From NCBI GenBank assembly GCA_037783545.1, contig JBBELK010000992.1, positions 806,001-870,000 of the forward strand: a stretch of 64,000 nucleotides of DNA, read 5' to 3'. Under the pieces are notes generated by a model. That model saw only the letters and a list, made by a program, of their open reading frames with translations, did no database searches and was not told the origin of the DNA. How positions within the stretch are numbered: the stretch's first letter is position 1; the number at the start of each line of letters is the position of its first letter. This DNA comes from Henricia sp. BOLD:AAB3569 (Eukaryota > Echinodermata > Asteroidea > Spinulosida > Echinasteridae). Both the position numbers and the translations under genes were made by a program. Shown piece by piece: positions 59,260 to 64,000 of the stretch.

Positions 59260-59949
59260 ATGAATCACACCTTTGTAATAAAAAAATCAGACGTAACGTT
59301 TCAGTTGCATAGTCCCATAGACAACTCTGACGGTATCAAAAAGATAAAGTTGTTGAACGCCAGCATGCCCCTGAGATTTTTCAACATCAGAGAAAGAACT
59401 AACGTCCAATGGGCCGACGTAGGAAGAAATTCAAATAGATCTAACGTTATGGAGCACCACATGGATCCCGGCATATACGACGTTAGTGAAATAATTAGAG
59501 AACTTAATTACCTAGAAATAGCGGGGTTACAGTTTTCGTGGTATCCGAGCGGCCATAAATTATACACCTCCGTAAGTCCGAAACGCGCCATTAGATTAAA
59601 TAAAATTGGAGAGATATTAGGCCTGTCTAGAGGCTGGATAGCTTACGGTCAGCACATTAGCTACCCGATAAGAGATACCGTAGAGGCAATAATGATCTAT
59701 TGCGAACAAATTTCTATGAACGAAAACTTTTACAACGGAAATCCGAGCACGATTTTGGGTAGTTTACCTCTGAGCGACGTCGATCGCAATTATTATAACC
59801 AAGTAGCGGATAAAGAATATACGGCAAAACCCGGCGTTAATTTAAATAACGGTATAATTAACGAGTTTAAATTTCAGGTAAAAGATTGTAACGAGTGCCT
59901 GATTGTAGACGAACATTTAAAACTGGTTTTAAATATTGAAATTATTTAA
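59260..59949 (+). CDS. Vertex/fibre-like protein paralogue 3
   Basis: From ATG at 59260 the 229-residue protein begins MNHTFVIKKSDVTFQLHSPI, matching the starts of its two neighbours. I prefer this start to one 57 bases upstream, because the family alignment begins here and the leader AGTAATAAAATGA matches. The C-terminal blocks are CEQISMNENFYNGNPSTILG, GIINEFKFQVKDCNECL and LKLVLNIEI. The frame is intact. Its stop TAA shares an A with the ATG of the next gene. Confidence 0.75.
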   Translation: MNHTFVIKKSDVTFQLHSPIDNSDGIKKIKLLNASMPLRFFNIRERTNVQWADVGRNSNRSNVMEHHMDPGIYDVSEIIRELNYLEIAGLQFSWYPSGHKLYTSVSPKRAIRLNKIGEILGLSRGWIAYGQHISYPIRDTVEAIMIYCEQISMNENFYNGNPSTILGSLPLSDVDRNYYNQVADKEYTAKPGVNLNNGIINEFKFQVKDCNECLIVDEHLKLVLNIEII

Positions 59950-60386
59950 TGTTAAAGTTAGTTAAAGTAAAAATGGAAGCGAGATTGCCTGACCCCAGAG
60001 AGCGAAAAATTTATCCGAATCTGCCGGTAGAGCCCGCGGTATTACAGGATTTAAAGATTGGCGACGAGGTAATTGTAGACAATACCTCTTACAGGCTATC
60101 AAAAATCGACGGAGTAAAGAAAGAGATTGTTAGAGAGAGAGATAAACGGGCGGGGCTTTATAACAAGTATAAAAAGGTGAACGCGGTATTGACGTGGGGC
60201 GAAACATTTGCCGAAGCCACTTCCGCCGTTAGCGGGGCGGTTGGTATAGCGGCGATCGCCGGTGTCATTTCGGCGCCTTTAGGATTTATATTTGAGGGTA
60301 TTGCGCTCGGCACTGTGGCGTGCGCTCTCGGGCTAAAGTACTTTGGTCGTAAAGTAAAGTCAAAGACCAATTTTAATGCCTCCTAG
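59949..60386 (+). pseudogene. Polinton-associated helical/membrane protein, C-terminus replaced
   Basis: The protein begins MLKLVKVKMEARLPDPRERK; a second ATG at 59973 is possible. It contains YRLSKIDGVKKEIVRERDKR, YNKYKKVNAV, then two Gly/Ala-rich hydrophobic helices (about residues 80-130) and LKYFGRKVKSK. I recall a family with this layout in invertebrate Polinton-like elements that continues for 60 or more residues with a charged helix. Here the last residues and stop come from the duplicated segment starting at 60363, so the natural C-terminus is lost. The function is unknown. Confidence 0.75.
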
Positions 60387-60481
60387 ATATTATACCATTC
60401 ACAGTTTTGTTGATTTCTTTAACTCTTACAATTTGGGATGGTTAAAGTTTGATATATTAGATGACAGTTATCTAAAAATAC
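60363..60481. repeat. 118 bp duplication of paralogue 2 at the element's right break
   Basis: The sequence AAGACCAATTTTAATGCCTC and what follows repeats 58704-58821 with one visible mismatch. It is joined at its right edge to the Gypsy element in the middle of that element's pol gene, with the shared word AAATAC at the junction. The direct orientation and near identity mean it is recent or artificial. Confidence 0.92.
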
Positions 60482-62934
60482 AACCTAAGACCTGGTCTCG
60501 CTGAGGCTTTTCTTCACTTGACTCCTTCCAGCCGATGACACAAGCAAGATCCGGATCTTCCCGCTGGGCTTGGCGAATGTCATCCTCACTCAAGCCTGAA
60601 AAGACATTGCTAAGAGATGCACAATTTAATTTTACATGTTCAAGGTGTTCATCATTGACTTCACCATCATACGGAATCCGTGATAGGGCATCAGCATTCT
60701 TATGTTGAGAACCCGGTCGGTGACAAATATCAAAGTCAAAACTGCTCAATGTTTCTGGCCACCTTGCAAGTTGACACTGTACATCTCGAAAATTATAAAG
60801 CCAACGTAGCGACCCATGGTCAGTCCTCAAAAGAAACTTCTTGCCATACAAATAGTGTTTATAATACTTGATGAAAAACACTGCAGCCAACAATTCTCTT
60901 CGTGTGACGCTGTAATTTCGTTCACTTTTACTTAACTTGCGACTAGCATACCCGATGACTTTCTCCTGACCATCTTGTACTTGAGATAATACTCCTCCAA
61001 TTCCCTCTGCACTTGCATCCGTATCCAAGATGAAGGAAAGCGAGAAGTCAGGAAATGCCAAAACAGGTGCTGTGGTCAGCTTTTCCTTCAAGGTCTGAAA
61101 GGCCGTCTCACATTCCTGGGTCCACTTGAAACCTACATCTTTCTGGGTTAGTTTATGAAGTGGTGCTGCAATATGGGCAAAATCTTTAATGAATCGTCGG
61201 TAATATGAACACAACCCAATAAAACTACGAACGTCTCGCAAATTACAGGGAGTAGGCCAATTGCGAACTCTAGATGTTTTCTGTGGATCAGTAGAGACGC
61301 CCTCTTTAGAAATTACATGTCCCAAATAGGCTACCTCTGTCTGAAAAAGGCAACACTTTTTAGGTTTCAGCTTCAATCCTGCTGCAAAGAGACGTCCAAA
61401 GACCTCACCAAGTCTTGATACGTGTTCACTAAAGGTCTTGGCGTAAATCAAAATGTCATCCAAATACACTAAACATGTCTTCCAGTGAAGACCAGCAAGT
61501 ACCAACTCCATAAGGCGTTCAAAGGTGCTGGGAGCATTACAGAGACCAAATGGCATGACATTGAATTCATATAAGCCATTACCTGTAGTGAATGCAGTTT
61601 TCTCCTTATCCCTTGAATCCATCTCTACTTGCCAATATCCGCTTGTTAAATCCAGCGATGAGAACCATTGGGAACCAGACAAGGCATCCAAGCTGTCATC
61701 AACTCGTGGTAGGGGATATGCATCTTTGATGGTAACTTTATTTAGTTTCCTGTAATCAACACATGCAGAATCTAACGGAATTATCCTTTTTCTTCACCAA
61801 CACTACTGGACTAACCCAGGGGCTATTAGATGTAGAAATCACTCCACTTTCCATCATCTCAGACACCTGCTTTTGAGCTTCTAACCGCTGATGATAAGGT
61901 AAGCGTCGTGCTGGCTGTCGACATGGACGAGCATCATCAGTGTCAATTTTATGGTGAACAATGTCAGTACGACCTAGCCCACCCGCCTTAGAGAAAACTT
62001 GATTGTGCTCTTGTAAGAACTTTTTCAATTCAACTTGTTGTGCAGTGTTCAAGGTTTCTGAACTACGGTCATATAATTCTTTTAGCCCAGTATCTAACTC
62101 AGATTCACTAGAGTCGACAGTTTCATTTTTATGTTGATCTTTATGAAGTTCAGCAGGTTGAAGCAGAGCAATTTGTGTACCTTTGTATAAAATGTATGGC
62201 TCGGGCTGTAGGTTGAAAACCCTCATTGGTACTCGACCATGATCAACTGAAATCAGTGTACGGCCAACTAGCAAGCCATTGTCTTTGTCAGAAAATCTTC
62301 CTGAAGACTCAATTATCCCTTGTGATGTACCACCACTACGATTATGTAACATCCCCGGTATTACCACTTCTTGTTTTGCCGGGATAGTTACTGTTTCAGC
62401 AACTGTAACCCGACAGCAAGTAAAAGTCAAGCCTTCAGAAATTATAGGAACTTCAGCAGTGTTGAACTTTAACTTTTGCGAAGGAAGATCTAACACTCCC
62501 CCATTGGTTAACAGAAAGTCAAGGCCAAGGATACCTGCTTGGGTAATTGGTGCAACCAAAATCCGTTGACGCATTCTCAGCTTACCCAACCCGACCACGA
62601 CATCTGCACAACCAATGACCTCAAGGGAACTTCCTTCAGCGGCTATTACAGATTCTTTCCATGGTTTCAGTTTCTGGCGGATACTTAGTGGCATCATCTC
62701 CCACATCTGAGGATGCAAAATGGTAACTGAGGAGCCTGTATCAATAAGAAACTTAATGTTAACACCATGGATACAACTTTGCACAAAACAAACCGAGTAG
62801 TGGGCCCTATTATCTAAATTTGACTGATCAGTGGCCCCTTGATCAGTCAGTGTCTGTTTTCCGAATGTTGTAAATTGTCTTGGTTTGTAGCACTTCTTGC
62901 TGTCAAATTCTGTTCTACACTTAATTCTGGACAT
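60468..62934 (-). pseudogene. pol: Gypsy pol: protease, reverse transcriptase, RNase H
   Basis: The first frame (62934-61756) holds the aspartic protease (FLIDTGSSVTILHP) and the start of RT (SPWVSPVVLVKKKDNSVRFC). The second (61691-60468) holds the RT core (LDALSGSQWFSSLDLTSGYW, VMPFGLCNAPSTFE, YLDDILIY) and RNase H (ILDTDASAEGIGGVLSQ, RTDHGSLRWLYNF). Between them a net gain of about four bases near 61760-61775 breaks the frame inside the RT motif that follows RFC. The gene ends at QRDQVLGCIFR, before any integrase. The protease and RT active-site residues are intact, so decay or base error is recent. Confidence 0.92.
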
Positions 62935-63998
62935 TCTACTCGTCTATGCCCGGGTTGTTGACACTTCCAACAAACAAGTGGCCCTTTTGTATGGAAGTCA
63001 CGTTTTGGGTTCAAACCAGCTAGACGTTTAAGTTCTTCTAATGTCTGCTCTAACTTAAAAATTTTACTTTCCAAGTCTGTTTGTGGAGTTGCACTAGCTA
63101 CCATTCTTTTGGGCATTTCCTTATTACATTCAAGTTGGAGGAAAGCTTCATCTTCTACTGCTAATGACAGTGCTTTACCCAGGGACTTGGGTTTTGCACG
63201 TCTAACCTGCATCCTAATTTCAGGTAAGTCTAGTGATTCAATCAATTGATCCCTCCCAATCTCTTCTCTAGCTTCCGAGGAGACATTGGGATAAGCCTTA
63301 ACAACCAATCGACGGATTTCACTAGCCAGTTCAGGTAAGGACTCACCCTTTTTACGAAATCTTGCTCTCAACCGGGCACGATGAAGTTCTGTTTGTCCAC
63401 TCGGGCTAAATCTTTCCTTTAAAGCATCTACTAATTCAGAAAAGTCATATTTTCGTTCTTCTGACAAATCAGTATACACTTGTAAAGCTGGACCTCTTAA
63501 TCTGACAGCAAGAAAATGTCTCTTTTGTACTTCATCCCAACCGTTAATTTGACTGCACAAGTCTAAATTGATCAACCAGTCTTCCAAAGGAGTTGTACCA
63601 TCATAATTATCGGGCAAAGTTATGGGCCTAGATGGAATTGGGTTCACCAATTTAGGAGTAACATCAAAACCACTACGTGCATAATTTACATTAGGCCTAT
63701 CTGTACTTTGGAGGTGACCACGACTATTTACACTAGGTGGTGGAATATCGGAAACTGGTGTTGCAACAGGTTTAGATCTTTTTCTGCCTTGTGTGTTTAC
63801 ATGCATACCTCGAGTGTGCCCAATCCCGCCCGTGGGGGAGGATCTATGACTGGGTGCAAAATGAACTTCAGTACCCACGGGCTGGGATGTACACACGTCT
63901 GTATCCCCCGTCCCAGACACACCAAGCAAATTTAATTGGCGGTCCAAATTAGCGTCCAATAAATCTATAGTACCCCCCGTTCCAGCCGCACCAAGCAA
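60482..63998 (-). mobile_element. Ty3/Gypsy LTR retrotransposon, truncated at both ends here
   Basis: Gag, protease, reverse transcriptase and RNase H are present on the minus strand. The integrase and 3' LTR are missing because the sequence changes to viral DNA at 60481. The 5' LTR and gag start lie beyond the window end. The gene order and motifs are those of Gypsy elements. Confidence 0.92.
62847..63998 (-). CDS. gag: Gypsy gag, 5' end outside the window
   Basis: This nucleocapsid-type protein has a capsid-like middle (LPDNYDGTTPLEDWLINLDL, RGPALQVYTDLSEE) and a CCHC zinc knuckle (CWKCQQPGHRRVEC) near the C-terminus. The N-terminal part has a short repeat (LLDANLDRQLNLLGVSGTGD). Gag overlaps pol by 88 bases (62847-62934) and pol is in the -1 frame, as expected if pol is made by ribosomal frameshifting. 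No perfect slippery heptamer was seen in the overlap. No lesion is visible in the part present. Confidence 0.88.
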   Translation of the reverse strand: MLGAAGTGGTIDLLDANLDRQLNLLGVSGTGDTDVCTSQPVGTEVHFAPSHRSSPTGGIGHTRGMHVNTQGRKRSKPVATPVSDIPPPSVNSRGHLQSTDRPNVNYARSGFDVTPKLVNPIPSRPITLPDNYDGTTPLEDWLINLDLCSQINGWDEVQKRHFLAVRLRGPALQVYTDLSEERKYDFSELVDALKERFSPSGQTELHRARLRARFRKKGESLPELASEIRRLVVKAYPNVSSEAREEIGRDQLIESLDLPEIRMQVRRAKPKSLGKALSLAVEDEAFLQLECNKEMPKRMVASATPQTDLESKIFKLEQTLEELKRLAGLNPKRDFHTKGPLVCWKCQQPGHRRVECPELSVEQNLTARSATNQDNLQHSENRH

Positions 63999-64000
63999 AT

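Overview
The window is a piece of an animal nuclear genome, almost certainly a marine invertebrate. The only host gene recognised is ALDH7A1 (antiquitin). Its last three coding exons lie on the + strand at 454-527, 3037-3112 and 18317-18371 and join in perfect phase. The 15.2 kb last intron and the DNA beyond the gene are packed with non-coding inverted-repeat (MITE or foldback) transposons, many with readable target-site duplications. They also hold a tRNA-derived SINE, non-LTR retrotransposon fragments, small tandem arrays and long homopolymers. The phylum cannot be fixed from the sequence alone.

Region by region: 1-18.4 kb is the 3' part of ALDH7A1 with its repeat-filled introns. 18.7-34 kb is gene-poor repeat DNA. 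34.7-38.9 kb is a two-gene Harbinger DNA transposon, made of a DDE nuclease on + and a three-exon Myb/SANT-like protein on -, inserted in a hairpin MITE. 39.1-42.9 kb holds MITEs and a dead reverse transcriptase fragment. 42.9-46.9 kb is a giant palindrome of about 187 bp tandem units. 46.9-60.4 kb is an integrated Polinton/adintovirus-like dsDNA virus. 60.5-64 kb is a truncated Gypsy retrotransposon on the - strand.

The virus-like element is the most interesting part. It carries a protein-primed family B DNA polymerase, a retroviral-type integrase, a probable double-jelly-roll capsid protein and an A32-like packaging ATPase. It also carries a set of small membrane proteins, a 652-residue coiled-coil protein, a probable virion protein split over two frames, and three tandem paralogues that look like vertex or fibre proteins. 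Replication, integration, capsid assembly and packaging functions are therefore all represented, although no adenain-type protease was seen. The copy is lightly damaged: a TAG in the polymerase ExoIII motif, a TAA before a membrane segment in a 117-residue gene, and two single-base homopolymer frameshifts. Its left end is cut by the palindrome. Its right end is cut by a 118 bp duplication joined to the Gypsy element. It reads as a recent endogenous copy that has begun to decay, or one with a few assembly errors.

All calls were made by reading motifs and repeats by eye; no database search was run.
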